Shown: positions 1 through 8,611, counted from the stretch's first letter. The stretch is 64,000 nt of DNA from Halovulum marinum (GCF_009697225.1 NZ_WIND01000010.1:1-64000), one strand, 5' to 3'. Notes: generated by a model from the sequence alone, not told the origin. A program made the numbers and translations.

Positions 1-136
1 TCGTCGTCCATCCCGTCGCTCCTTCACTGTAGAAGGAGCCGTCAAATCTGAAAGTGCGAAAGATTCTTTACGTTATCAATTCTGGGGCTCACGCTCGCGG
101 CGCTCGCCCTGATCCGTTCGGCGGTCCGCCGATGGG

Positions 137-469
137 TCAAGCCCTATTCATGCATCGCGGGGCGGTGTCAGCAAACCGTCTTGGCGCGACAGCCTGACGC
201 GTGCAGCCATCTGGGTGCCGATGGCCGCGCCCCAAGTTGTCGCGGGCGGCGTGCCAGGGACCGTAGGCGCCGAGGTTCCTAGAGGTGGGGCCGCAGAATG
301 GCTGCATCAAGCTGCGGAACCGGCCAATGAGGGCGTTTACGGTTATGATGTAATAGCTGTGCGGGGTGCGCCACCCGGCGTTGAGCGCGAAGTGTGGGAT
401 GCGCTCGTCCTTCCCGATCCGCGCGTAGGTCGTGTGGCCGTCCGTCCAGAGCACTGCGTCCGGCATCAT
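137..469 (-). pseudogene. IS1595-family (ISXO2-like) transposase remnant
   Basis: A 110-residue open frame resembles the C-terminal catalytic part of IS1595/ISXO2-like DDE transposases. It has a TDGHTTYARI stretch around the second acidic residue and an ITVNALIGRFRSLMQPF block followed by NLGAYGPWHAARDN, the order normal for these enzymes. The N-terminal half, including the zinc ribbon and first catalytic Asp, is absent, and the tail after the ARDN block reads like out-of-frame sequence. It is a dead fragment at the left edge of the lower-GC patch. The 136 bases before it and the bases from 470 to 605 show no gene that I can support. Confidence 0.6.
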
Positions 470-605
470 CTATGACGCGCCCCGCCGCCGGTAGTCCCGC
501 CAGCGCAGCCGCGGGGATGATGGTGCGCCGATGGCTCCTGGGCCAGATGTCTGTTGTATAAACAGAAATGCGATCGATAAACTCATCCGGAAGGCCAAAC
601 TCGGA

Positions 606-2192
606 CTAACTCAAAAACTTCGGTACAAAAATTGTATGATACAAGGCGGTAAGTTCAGCTCCAGACACGCAAAGCGCCACAATCGTCACCCGTCCGTGGA
701 TTCCAAGATGGTCCCTGGGAAAGGCAATGATGCCACCTTCTTCTGGCCAGTGGACACCCTTATCCAAGCCTCCACGGTGTATCAGTACCCTTGCAATCCC
801 ATCGACCCTCCGTTTCGGGAGAAAGATTTCTAACTCAGTAGGCGTAACATTTACGCTGATTAACTCGTCAACCACGTGATTCCCAATTTTGTCAATTGTT
901 GTACCACATCGGTCGCACTCAGTACGGCTAAAATGACCGCCGCCAAGCCCAAATGGCTTAAATCGGATGGTGATCGCTTCGTCGCTGCATCTCGCACAAG
1001 CCCCCCAGCTGCCGTCCCTTTCAGCTGAGAATTGCGCGTATAAACTTCCTATCCATTGGCCCGCGCCAATACATGTACTAACGAGATCAACCAACGTAGT
1101 GGAAAAATGGGAAACCGCACCGTCTAAATAGTCCTTCAAGATGGTCACACTATCCGGTGAATCCAAAATAGCATGTTTAGCGCGAGTAGAGAGAACTCCT
1201 GTACGATGAGCCTCAAAAACGCTTTCCATGGCCGCTTTTGAGCCTGCATCCCAAGCTCCGCACCTATCGAGAACTTCAAACAGATTGATACATGCTTCCA
1301 GCGCAGCAACCGATTTCTGTACGGGGCAAATATCTTGTGTGTAGCTCTTAGGCTCTTTAGGTAGTAACGCAACGACAGTATCAGAACCTAGTGCGAATGT
1401 CGGGTCTCCCAGCAGATGATAGGCACCTCGCTCACCGTAGGCTTCTTCAATGTGGAAATTTAGGGCATTCACGATTCTTCCTAGCGGCTCACCCGATAGA
1501 ATCAGCGTTGAGAAGAGCGAAGCAAGGCCAGGAAAGATGGGAACGATCCTCATAGGCCCGATAACATTGGCACCCGATTCTGCTAGCGCAGCGGCCACCG
1601 AGTACTTCTTCGGAACACATGAGTCGCCGAGTCTTAACGATCCGCATGCGTTTAAAAGGATGACTGGACTTGAAATTCGACTAGAAAGAATACCTTTGAC
1701 TGACTGAAGAACATCTTCATCGGCAACAATCCACCGATCCTCCAAAACGATGCAGTGCTCTGCGCCATGGTTTGTTAACGAAATCGCAAAGGGAGGATTG
1801 GGGGATTCCTGAAGTAATAATACTTCCGCCACAGTAGTCGGTGCTGATCCACCTACCGAGTGAACAACTGCCCTACTAGGATCCACCTCCGCAACAGTGG
1901 CCGAAGGTAGCAAAAACTTCCCCCTGCTCGAACGCTCGAAGAACCCCCTCTCCTGTATACCATACGCTCGATTTCTGGAAACCGAAGCCCACGAAATCAA
2001 ACTCCGAGCAACTGAAGAATCGAGCTGCTCCCACTCACCGACAACTACCACGAAACCGCGTTCGATCGTCGAAAGGGCAGATTGTAATTCGTTTGGTTGC
2101 GCGAGATTCAATTCATCGGCGCAAGCGCAAGTATTTGTGCGCTCATATAGAAATATTTTAGTAACGACATCGCTGTGACCGCGGACTTTCAT
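606..2192 (-). CDS. CHAT/C25 (gingipain-like) caspase-fold cysteine protease with C-terminal zinc ribbon
   Basis: 528 residues. Two motifs mark the caspase/gingipain fold: SLTNHGAEH with a candidate catalytic His142, and VILLNACGS with a candidate nucleophile Cys183. A C25-type [11 protein letters not shown] block follows near residue 259. The last third has two CxxC pairs (CARC and CDRC) about 25 residues apart, a likely zinc ribbon, followed by a probable beta-rich tail. GC content is lower than in the core genes to the right, which suggests transfer. The start ATG overlaps the stop of a degraded IS3 transposase, and an in-frame TGA lies directly before it, so the N-terminus may have been trimmed by the insertion. 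Upstream on the same strand, beyond the IS, is a 43-residue peptide gene. CHAT proteases often act as defence or peptide-processing effectors; the substrate here is unknown. Confidence 0.65.
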   Translation of the reverse strand: MKVRGHSDVVTKIFLYERTNTCACADELNLAQPNELQSALSTIERGFVVVVGEWEQLDSSVARSLISWASVSRNRAYGIQERGFFERSSRGKFLLPSATVAEVDPSRAVVHSVGGSAPTTVAEVLLLQESPNPPFAISLTNHGAEHCIVLEDRWIVADEDVLQSVKGILSSRISSPVILLNACGSLRLGDSCVPKKYSVAAALAESGANVIGPMRIVPIFPGLASLFSTLILSGEPLGRIVNALNFHIEEAYGERGAYHLLGDPTFALGSDTVVALLPKEPKSYTQDICPVQKSVAALEACINLFEVLDRCGAWDAGSKAAMESVFEAHRTGVLSTRAKHAILDSPDSVTILKDYLDGAVSHFSTTLVDLVSTCIGAGQWIGSLYAQFSAERDGSWGACARCSDEAITIRFKPFGLGGGHFSRTECDRCGTTIDKIGNHVVDELISVNVTPTELEIFLPKRRVDGIARVLIHRGGLDKGVHWPEEGGIIAFPRDHLGIHGRVTIVALCVSGAELTALYHTIFVPKFLS

Positions 2193-3395
2193 TCAGCTGA
2201 AGCCGAAGTCGGCGTTTCAGTTGGGCGCTGAAGCGCCGATGGAGCAATGGACGGCCGGCGGAGCGCTTTCGCTTCGCAGAGCCGACCGTCCATTGCGGCT
2301 AGTTGGGCCGCGTAGCCTGCCGGCGTCTCGTAGCCAATCGCAGAATGGTACCGGATGTGGCTATAGTGTGTGACCCAGTTCGCGACTTCGTCGCAGGCGT
2401 GGCCGAGGTCGAAGAGCAGCGTCTCGTTGAGAAGCTCGTCCCGCATCTGACCGCTGAAGGCTTCGCAGATGCCGTTGTGCATCGGCTTGCCCGGCGCGAA
2501 GAAATGCCAGGCAACGCCGGTGGCCTCCCTCCAAGCGACCATGGCGTTCGAGGTGAACTCGATGACGTGGTCGCTGACAATCAGGTCGGGCTTGCCGCGC
2601 ACCGCCACGAGCGCGCTCAGCGCTCGCGCCGCAAGCTTCCCCGAGGTCGACGTGTCGACGACGGCGGCTAGGCGTTCCTTAATCACCTCGTCCACCACGT
2701 TGAGGATGCGCAGCCGCCGGCCGGCGACTAGCTAGTCGTACAACGAAGCCAACCGACCAGCGCGCGTTCGGCGCGATCGCCGTCAGGATCGGCGTGCGCG
2801 TCCCCGTCGTGTGCTTGCGGCCAAGTCGGCGGCGCATCGACTGACCCTCCTCGCGATAGAGCCGCTGGGTCTTCTTGCGGTTCATGGACCACCCCTCCTG
2901 GCGCAAGAGAACCTGCAAGCGCCGATAGAAGAAGCGCAGTCGCGCGCCCTCCAACTCACGAAGTCGCTTGCTAAGATCGTATCGACGGTACTACAGCAGC
3001 GACACCGAATTATCATCCGGTCCGCCCCGACCAAGGAGGACGCCCGCCGCTCGTTCATCTCGTGCGTCTGCACCAGGTGAGCGACAGCTGTCCGATTGGC
3101 GGCAGGCGCTACAACTCTCGCGCCAGAAGATCCTTCAGCGCGGCGCTATCGAGCATGGCGTCGGCGAGCAGCCGCTTCAACTTGGAACTCCCCCTCTTCC
3201 ACGGCCTTCAGCCGTTTCGCAGCGAATACACCCAGGCCGCCGCAATTCGACTTCCCAGTGTACAACGCAGAACTGCTGAACTCGTGCTGCCGGCACACCT
3301 TGGCGATCATCGCAACGGTCTGCTGCTCGCGCACAACGCCGTCCCGCTCATCACTGAACTTCGATCACTTCACAGCCCGGTCCTATAGTTCGGCC
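2189..3395 (-). mobile_element. Degenerate IS3-family (IS407-like) element, orfA and orfB broken
   Basis: OrfB is recognisable at 2189-2698 from its C-terminal DDE region ([12 protein letters not shown], then [14 protein letters not shown] and DELLNE) and from an HTH_21-like N-terminal piece at 2679-2954 (RRLQVLLRQEGWSMNRKK, TQRLYREEG). The two pieces are in different frames. The orfA remnant near 3146-3395 reads REQQTVAMIAKVCRQHEFSSSALYT before frameshifts take over. Multiple frameshifts make the element inactive. It separates the CHAT-like protease from the 43-residue peptide gene, which would otherwise be consecutive on the minus strand. I could not define the terminal inverted repeats with certainty, so the outer limit near 3395 is approximate. 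Confidence 0.7.
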
Positions 3396-3501
3396 GTACT
3401 CAATTCAAGATGGAGGTGGAAGCGGGGATCACAGCGCCATCCGCGCGTCTCTTCGGCTTGCCGCTGCGAAGTAGCTTCACCAGCTGTTCAATAGACCGTA
3501 T

Positions 3502-3633
3502 TCATATCTGAACTGCATCCAGCATATTTGAGATTTTGTCCAGCCGAGCCTTCACCGCGTTGATATCGCTCTCGGCTTTGGCTGCTTCGATCTCTTTCTT
3601 GGCCTTAGCAACAGTCTCGTTGTTCTTGGACAT
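3502..3633 (-). CDS. 43-residue charged helical peptide, function unknown
   Basis: An ATG frame of 43 codons plus TGA, preceded by a good Shine-Dalgarno (GAGGAG, about 7 bases before the ATG). The product begins MSKNNETVAKAKKEIEAAKA and is rich in Lys, Glu and Ala with heptad-like Leu/Ile/Met in the second half (residues 24-43), so it should form an amphipathic helix. There is no Cys and no obvious leader/core boundary. It sits divergently from the radical SAM gene (96-base gap) and upstream of the CHAT-like protease on the same strand, with a decayed IS between. It could be a protease substrate, an inhibitor/antitoxin, or a precursor peptide. A chance frame is possible, but the ribosome binding site and codon content argue against it. 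Confidence 0.5.
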   Translation of the reverse strand: MSKNNETVAKAKKEIEAAKAESDINAVKARLDKISNMLDAVQI

Positions 3634-3729
3634 TGTGTAACTCCTCATTCTCTGTAGGCTTGAAATTAGAGTGACGGCTACAGCGCCTTCGACAATCTGC
3701 TAGGGCTGCCCAGAGTCCGCCAGAATAGC

Positions 3730-5214
3730 TTGCCGTATGGTCAAATTTTTGTCAAGCTTGCGTTAAGCGTGCCAACTGTGGCCTGGGAAAGGTTAGGGTT
3801 GAGTAAGGCCTCCGCTATTTTTTGCCGCCTCGGAGTCGATTTCTTGAGACTGGATAACGACTTGCAGCACTCGCACATCCCGAAGCGTATCCGCATCGCC
3901 TTCTGTCAAGTAAGCGACAAGCTCATTAAGCCTAGCGATCATGAGTACCGTCAATTCTATAGTACGTGCTACAGATCCATGCCGGGCTTTCATTTTAGGG
4001 AAGACTTTCTGGACATCCCCCATTGGATACCAATAATATCAGGCCGCGTTGATAGAAGCATTGAGCAGACCCTCATTATCGTCGAAAATATTGAGGCCGG
4101 TATCAATAGGATACGCTCTGAACGATTCGACTATGTACTATTTTCGGTGATGAATGTTAACGCAAAAATTATAATGAAGATTATTTCCGAATGTGCAGAC
4201 GTAAAGTTCCTGCTAGGCGGGTACGTCGACGCCACGGAATTTTCTCAATTTCCAAACTGTACTTTTCTGGACGATCCAAAGCAGCTGCTACTGTTTCCGT
4301 TGCTGAACTATCAGGCAGACTTGGGGCCGCGATACCATCTCTTCAACGATGGGATGGAGTACATCCCGAGATTTACATTGAGTACGGGCTGCAAGCACCA
4401 TTGCAATTTTTGCTCGGTCCCGCGCTTGGTCGAGCCAGTTGATCAAAAGAGTATTGACAAGCAGTTGGCTTCCTTAACTGGCATCAAACACTCACTTCTA
4501 TATATAGACGATAAGACGTTTGGCCAGTGCGACAACTACCGCACACTGAGTGACCTATTCGTCGAAATTAGTAAGGTAAACAAGGAATTCCGAGGCTTTA
4601 TAGTACAATCCACGGCCACACAACTATTAGCAAATGGTGGTCAACTCCTGTCGGAGGCAATCTCTGACCTGCGCGTGAAGTACATCGAAATTGGCATAGA
4701 AACCTGTCGAGATGACTTGCTGCGATCTTTGAAGAAACCGCACCGCATGAAACATGTGCGTGAAGTATGTGAAATTCTTAGAGCCCACAATGGAAATTGT
4801 GGCGCTGAAAGAAACAGTGACAACGTTTATCTCATTCCTAATTTGATTTTTGGCATCCCAGGCGATGATTACGCGGAAACGTTGCGTTTTATTGATGAGT
4901 ATATAGACGTAATCTCAACATTCAACTACGCGAATCTGTCCGTCTATCCCGGCCGCCGCGGGGGCGATGTCGGGAGCACCTTGCCTGGTGACGATGACGA
5001 TTATAGTTTCCGAAAGTCATGGCTCAGTGACAAACAAATCAATGCGGGAATGAAGGCACTTTCAGCGTTGATGACGATCTTCCGTAAAAAATATTCTCCT
5101 GATCTTAACCAATTGGAACGCGACGAATCGGCTCAGCTAAGTTTCTCGACAGTTCGCCACCAAGCGGCAAACAACCGCGTCGCATGTGACTCTCCCTCTG
5201 GGTCAGGTGCATGA
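3730..5214 (+). CDS. Cobalamin-binding-domain-type radical SAM protein
   Basis: 494 residues from a TTG; the true start may be further in, because sequence like the family seems to begin near KRIRIAFCQ (residue 53). Residues about 131-180 (FDYVLFSV ... VKFLLGGYVDATEF) resemble the Rossmann B12-binding domain. The [4Fe-4S] motif is STGCKHHCNFCSVP with Cys221, Cys225 and Cys228 (CxxxCxxC). SLLYIDDKTFGQ matches the following strand with paired Asp seen in B12-type radical SAM enzymes, and YIEIGIET and LIFGIPG fit later strands of the barrel. Such enzymes act as methylases or ring-rearranging catalysts; the substrate is unknown. Low GC compared with the core. Its 3' end overlaps the convergent aldolase gene by 82 bases. 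Confidence 0.7.
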   Translation: MPYGQIFVKLALSVPTVAWERLGLSKASAIFCRLGVDFLRLDNDLQHSHIPKRIRIAFCQVSDKLIKPSDHEYRQFYSTCYRSMPGFHFREDFLDIPHWIPIISGRVDRSIEQTLIIVENIEAGINRIRSERFDYVLFSVMNVNAKIIMKIISECADVKFLLGGYVDATEFSQFPNCTFLDDPKQLLLFPLLNYQADLGPRYHLFNDGMEYIPRFTLSTGCKHHCNFCSVPRLVEPVDQKSIDKQLASLTGIKHSLLYIDDKTFGQCDNYRTLSDLFVEISKVNKEFRGFIVQSTATQLLANGGQLLSEAISDLRVKYIEIGIETCRDDLLRSLKKPHRMKHVREVCEILRAHNGNCGAERNSDNVYLIPNLIFGIPGDDYAETLRFIDEYIDVISTFNYANLSVYPGRRGGDVGSTLPGDDDDYSFRKSWLSDKQINAGMKALSALMTIFRKKYSPDLNQLERDESAQLSFSTVRHQAANNRVACDSPSGSGA

Positions 5215-5846
5215 GTTTCAGCCGAACTCAAGAGGTGACTTAAATCACATAGTTCAATGTTCGTTCTTTCAGCGAGAATTTGATATTGACACGCTCTCTC
5301 CAGATAGTAGAGTCGTTTCAGCGCGTGCGCAGGATTAGCGCCACCTGTTACTACTCCGTGGCTTTTCAGCATGACAATTGAGTTAGATTCCATCTGCTTG
5401 GCGATATCAATTCCTGTAGCTTCGTCTTCGATCTCTCCATCGTAATTATCATAATAAGTAATGTCAGAGCAAATCGATAGGCAGTTCTGATGAATTGGTA
5501 GCACTCTTCCATCTCTACGGCATGTAATTGCGGTAGCGAACGGTGGGTGCGCGTGAATAAAGCAGCTATGCCGAGGGTGCAACGATTGAAGAGGATGGTG
5601 TAGTGACCATGCTGGTACATCGACATTATAGTTTTTCGGATATATGACACTCTTAGTCGATAGATTTACGCGAACAATTGCCGTGTTAGTAACTTCGGAC
5701 CAGTGCAAAGGATATGGCGATAATAGCATCTCATCACAGTCGCAGGCGGCCCGATAACTCATATGTCCGTCTATTGCGTCGTGTAAGTTAAGGGAAGCAC
5801 AAATCCTGTGTGCAGCAGCGAATTCTTCTCTACTCTTGGAACTCAT
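5133..5846 (-). CDS. Class II aldolase/adducin family protein
   Basis: 237 residues. Zinc ligands are visible: HAH in FIHAHPPFATA and the later SHG in LKSHGVVTGG, with an N-terminal IDGHMSYR corresponding to the glycine-rich phosphate/substrate loop. Family members cleave sugar phosphates such as fuculose-1-phosphate, ribulose-5-phosphate analogues or 5-deoxyribulose-1-phosphate. It follows the nucleoside phosphorylase by 31 bases on the same strand, so the two probably form an operon. A phosphorylase followed by a class II aldolase recalls salvage of 5'-deoxynucleosides, the by-product of radical SAM enzymes, but the isomerase expected between those steps is not in the window. Start chosen at ATG 5846 with AGGA about ten bases upstream. 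Confidence 0.75.
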   Translation of the reverse strand: MSSKSREEFAAAHRICASLNLHDAIDGHMSYRAACDCDEMLLSPYPLHWSEVTNTAIVRVNLSTKSVIYPKNYNVDVPAWSLHHPLQSLHPRHSCFIHAHPPFATAITCRRDGRVLPIHQNCLSICSDITYYDNYDGEIEDEATGIDIAKQMESNSIVMLKSHGVVTGGANPAHALKRLYYLERACQYQILAERTNIELCDLSHLLSSAETHAPDPEGESHATRLFAAWWRTVEKLS

Positions 5847-5877
5847 AGAAGCTCATTCCTATACGATAAGGTCGTCG

Positions 5878-6663
5878 CTAGTCTCTCGAGATTTGTATTT
5901 TGTTATCGGTCGCATTGAGCATAATTTCTATCGAAATTTCTAGAAGTCGGTTCTTTAGGGAGTTCAATTCTTCGCCGTCGATCGGAGAAATTGGTGCAGC
6001 GCATTGACCGTTAACTAGATCGGAAACCCACAGCAACGCCGCGCATTGAACATGATAGTAATGGCAGACTGAGAAAACAGATGCACACTCCATATCTACG
6101 GCTAGGCACCCTTTAGAGCGCCATGTATTTTTATCCTTGTCGCTTTCCATTAGGCATGCTGAAGTGGTAAAAACTGGACCTGTTTTGACCGTTAAATGGC
6201 TGGTTTTTATGGCGCGGGCGAGAATAGGTACGGAAAGAGTGCTTTTGAAAAACGGCTTTTTGGGTAAGTAGTACTGCGAAACGCCTTCTCCAGACCACGC
6301 CTTGGAAACGACTAGAACGGTTCCTAACTCCAAGTCCGATGTCAAAGACCCGCAGCTTCCCGTATGGATAACTACATCGACTCCGATTTCACAAAAAACG
6401 TGAACGAGCTCAGCGGCCATTGGAGCGCCATAGGCGGTGGCAATTGCGACACAGCGGCCGCTAATATTGGTAATAAAAAGATCGTCGAGAAATTTCCCTC
6501 GGCCAGTAATGTATTTGACGTGATTGAAATTCGAGGCCATGCGACTCAGGTTTTCGCCAAGATATCTAGTACCGTAAATTATTAGAGCGGTCGGCGAATT
6601 TTCTGAAGGTATCTCAAGTTTGGAGAGCCAGTATTCTCTGTGTCTGCTTTCAGCTACACTCAT
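5878..6663 (-). CDS. Nucleoside phosphorylase / nucleosidase (PNP_UDP_1 fold)
   Basis: 261 residues. The fold is indicated by VDVVIHTGSCGSLTSDLELGT (here quoted in part: IHTGSCGSL, the family phosphate/base loop), and by AVDMECASVFSVC, the DMEx(S/T) ribose-binding motif that is near-universal in purine and uridine phosphorylases and MTA/SAH nucleosidases. It should cleave the glycosidic bond of a purine or pyrimidine nucleoside; which one cannot be read. The gene is AT-richer than the core, and no strong ribosome binding site is visible before the ATG. It is the first gene of a two-gene unit with the class II aldolase. The 150 bases upstream (6664-6820) are AT-rich and hold no gene that I can support. 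Confidence 0.7.
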   Translation of the reverse strand: MSVAESRHREYWLSKLEIPSENSPTALIIYGTRYLGENLSRMASNFNHVKYITGRGKFLDDLFITNISGRCVAIATAYGAPMAAELVHVFCEIGVDVVIHTGSCGSLTSDLELGTVLVVSKAWSGEGVSQYYLPKKPFFKSTLSVPILARAIKTSHLTVKTGPVFTTSACLMESDKDKNTWRSKGCLAVDMECASVFSVCHYYHVQCAALLWVSDLVNGQCAAPISPIDGEELNSLKNRLLEISIEIMLNATDNKIQISRD

Positions 6664-6840
6664 TGACTGCCGGCTTTTCTGTTGGCTTTCATGCGTTTTG
6701 AAAAAACATTGCGCTTTTGCTCAAACAGTACTTCTATTGTTGCAAAACCGGCATCGATCCATGCCACTTGGCAACACATTCGGTCGTGCGAAATTTCGAG
6801 TGTCTTAGTCGCGAAGTTATCTTACGAGATCATCCTAAAT

Positions 6841-7168
6841 CGTTGGCGATAGAAAGGCAACTCTCGCTGGCTGCTCTCGCCCTCCAGCGTCTTGCGCCCT
6901 AGCTGACGTTTCATCTCGCGAGTGCGGTCCTCCATCTGCTTGGCGGAGCGATCGCTTGTGACGGCTTCGTCTCCTGAAACATCCACGGCCCCTCCCTCCG
7001 GCATCAGACGCGGTCAACGATACAGCAGGTTCGGAGCGACGCCATTGCGGCGCTCTAAATGAAAATGCAGGCGGTGTTATCCAGCGTCTCCTCGACGATC
7101 CGCAGCTTCTCGTATGATGACGAGCGCGGCCGCCGGTCGCTATGGGTGATGATCTCACGGTCAGAAGT
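6841..7168 (-). pseudogene. IS2-like (IS3 family) OrfA remnant
   Basis: Read on the minus strand with one frameshift and one stop, the sequence gives a broken OrfA: YEKLRIVEETL, then ERRNGVAPNLLYR, then EGGAVDVSGDEAVTSD, then REMKRQLGRKTLEGES. This follows the order of IS2-type OrfA (HTH, then a glycine-rich linker, then the LLGKKTMENELL leucine-zipper region). It is inactive and marks the boundary between the low-GC patch and the prophage remnant. Confidence 0.5.
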
Positions 7169-7231
7169 ATGCACATGCTCAGGTATATTCTTAAGGCTCG
7201 ATGGGCATTCCCAAGTTTCTCGTCACAGATG

Positions 7232-7473
7232 CTACCGCCGCTCAGCAAGCTCCTTGCGATCGAGAGGGCGACGCGCCGCCGCCTTGGGCATCCACCTTTG
7301 TACGTCATGGTTTTCTCCATGGCCTCGAGCCGTCGGGCCAGACTCCCGGCGCGCTCGCCGGAGCAGCGGAGGGCCAGCAGAAACAGAAGGATCGCGAGGG
7401 CAGTGACGCTGTAGTGGAGCGCCGTGCTTGCCCATGCCGATCCGGCGAGCGTAGCAGGGCGCCCGCCGATCAT
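7232..7473 (-). pseudogene. Small membrane protein of the lysis cassette (Rz-like position), frameshifted
   Basis: Starts at ATG 7473, overlapping the stop of the M15 peptidase gene (ATGA). The first frame gives a transmembrane helix (ALHYSVTALAILLFLLALR) and then SGERAGSLARRLEAMEKT. The reading then continues in another frame as HDVQRWMPKAAARRPLDRKELAERR and stops at 7232. One frameshift near 7315 is enough to explain this. The position after a peptidoglycan hydrolase, with an N-terminal helix and a charged tail, fits a spanin or holin-associated protein, but the family is not named here. Confidence 0.5.
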
Positions 7474-8144
7474 CGCTGCCCCCGACGCCAGTCATCGAGG
7501 CGGGCGTAGATCGTGACGCCGATCCCGACGAGCGCCACGGCGATGAACACCCAACGGAGTGTGTCGAGGTATGGCACGAGCGGCAGGATTGCGGATTGGG
7601 TCTCGGCCAGGACGCTCTGCGCAAACTCGACGCCAGCTGCGCCCAGCGTCGCCACGCCAGCCGCGCCACCGCCCTTCATGGTGCGGCTCTCGGCAAGCAC
7701 TTCGCGTGCGGGCGGCGTCTCGGCTGCAAATGCCGTCGCACGGACCGGGAACCGCTCGCCCCACTGACGCTCGGGGCCAAGGTCGATGTGCATGAACCCG
7801 GATCGCGGGTAGAACCCGAAGCCAAGGAACCCGACCGCGCGCGCCGCAGCCTCGAATGCCGCCGGGTCGTGGTTCGCCATGGCGATGTCGAAGGCGGCGC
7901 CGTCGAGGTGCTTGGAGCGGGTCGCGCCGCCGACGGCCTGGTTGTGCTCGGGGCTACGATAGGCGGAGCGGACGATCAGCGGCTTGCCCAGCCGGTCGCG
8001 CAGCGCCTGCAGCTTGTCGAGGGCCGGTTCGTTGACCAGCAGCTTGCCGGTGCCCCGGCAGGCGATCTCGGCTGGCGAGAAGTTCGGCCAGCGCCAGCTG
8101 CTCTCGGGCACGTCGCGCCAATGTCGGTGGAAGGTCGTGGTCAT
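7470..8144 (-). CDS. Phage endolysin, M15 D-Ala-D-Ala carboxypeptidase-like
   Basis: 224 residues from ATG 8144, chosen because GGAGG lies six bases upstream; a longer open frame to 8246 runs through hairpins and is not credible. Metal-binding motifs of the M15/VanY-like family are present: SKHLDGAAFDIA (H and D ligands) and GFMHIDLG (third ligand). The C-terminus carries one hydrophobic helix (LRWVFIAVALVGIGVTIYA) and ends in a charged tail, so the protein is probably membrane-anchored. It should cleave peptide cross-links in murein during release. It is coupled to the downstream frameshifted membrane gene, and lies downstream of the tail genes as in GTA-like and siphovirus clusters. Confidence 0.75.
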   Translation of the reverse strand: MTTTFHRHWRDVPESSWRWPNFSPAEIACRGTGKLLVNEPALDKLQALRDRLGKPLIVRSAYRSPEHNQAVGGATRSKHLDGAAFDIAMANHDPAAFEAAARAVGFLGFGFYPRSGFMHIDLGPERQWGERFPVRATAFAAETPPAREVLAESRTMKGGGAAGVATLGAAGVEFAQSVLAETQSAILPLVPYLDTLRWVFIAVALVGIGVTIYARLDDWRRGQR

Positions 8145-8201
8145 GAGGTCCTCCGAAAACGAGTTTCCGGCCCCTCGCAGGGCTCGGTGCGTTCGCCGCA
8201 C

Positions 8202-8270
8202 GGGAAGGTCCACTGGACCTTCCCGTCTGCCTGACAGGCAGACCACGGCTCACCCCGCCACGAGGGCGGG
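8202..8270. repeat. Three consecutive perfect hairpins
   Basis: Three inverted repeats follow one another almost without gaps. The first, 8202-8224, has 11-base arms (GGGAAGGTCCA) around one base. The second, 8225-8243, starts at the next base and has 9-base arms (GTCTGCCTG) around one base. The third, 8254-8270, has 6-base arms (CCCGCC) around five bases. They lie between the DUF6127 gene and the endolysin gene. They could serve as terminators or mRNA-processing sites, or be a REP-like palindromic element. Confidence 0.7.
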
Positions 8271-8304
8271 TCATTGCGGGCCGATGAATGGGGATGGGGC
8301 GCAG

Positions 8305-8592
8305 CTACGGGCTGCCGCCGAAGATCTTCAGCTTGATGGCGATGCCCGCGAGCAACGCCAGCATGACGCCGGTGGTGATCATGCGGACGGCCGTCTGCAT
8401 GGCGGTGCGGCGCACCAGCCGGATGCAGTCCACCAGGGAGCGCAGATCGCGGATGTCGAGCGCTGCCTCGTCGCCGTCGAGCCCGACATCGGCGAGCGCA
8501 CGCTTCGCGCCTTCCTCGGCTGCTCGGGTCAGGATTGCCTCGAACTCGGCGTCGGGCATGCGCACGAAGCCCTCGGATCGGGGTGGTGTCAT
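8305..8592 (-). CDS. DUF6127-like small phage membrane protein
   Basis: 95 residues with an acidic N-terminus (MPDAEFEAILTRAAEEGAKR), a central DIRDLRSLVDCIRLVRRTA segment, and a C-terminal transmembrane helix (MITTGVMLALLAGIAIKL). This matches the small family often annotated DUF6127 that sits between the tail fibre and lysis genes in Rhodobacterales prophages. A holin role is possible from its size, single helix and neighbours, but this is inference. It lies 19 bases downstream of the DUF2793 gene. Confidence 0.6.
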   Translation of the reverse strand: MTPPRSEGFVRMPDAEFEAILTRAAEEGAKRALADVGLDGDEAALDIRDLRSLVDCIRLVRRTAMQTAVRMITTGVMLALLAGIAIKLKIFGGSP

Positions 8593-8611
8593 CGGAGCCT
8601 CCTTCCGCCGC

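Noticed and set aside
2500-3494. Several 60-130 codon plus-strand frames
   Set aside because: They are antisense or shifted readings of the degraded IS3 element.
8145-8246. N-terminal extension of the M15 endolysin
   Set aside because: It runs through two hairpins and has no ribosome binding site; ATG 8144 has GGAGG at the right distance.
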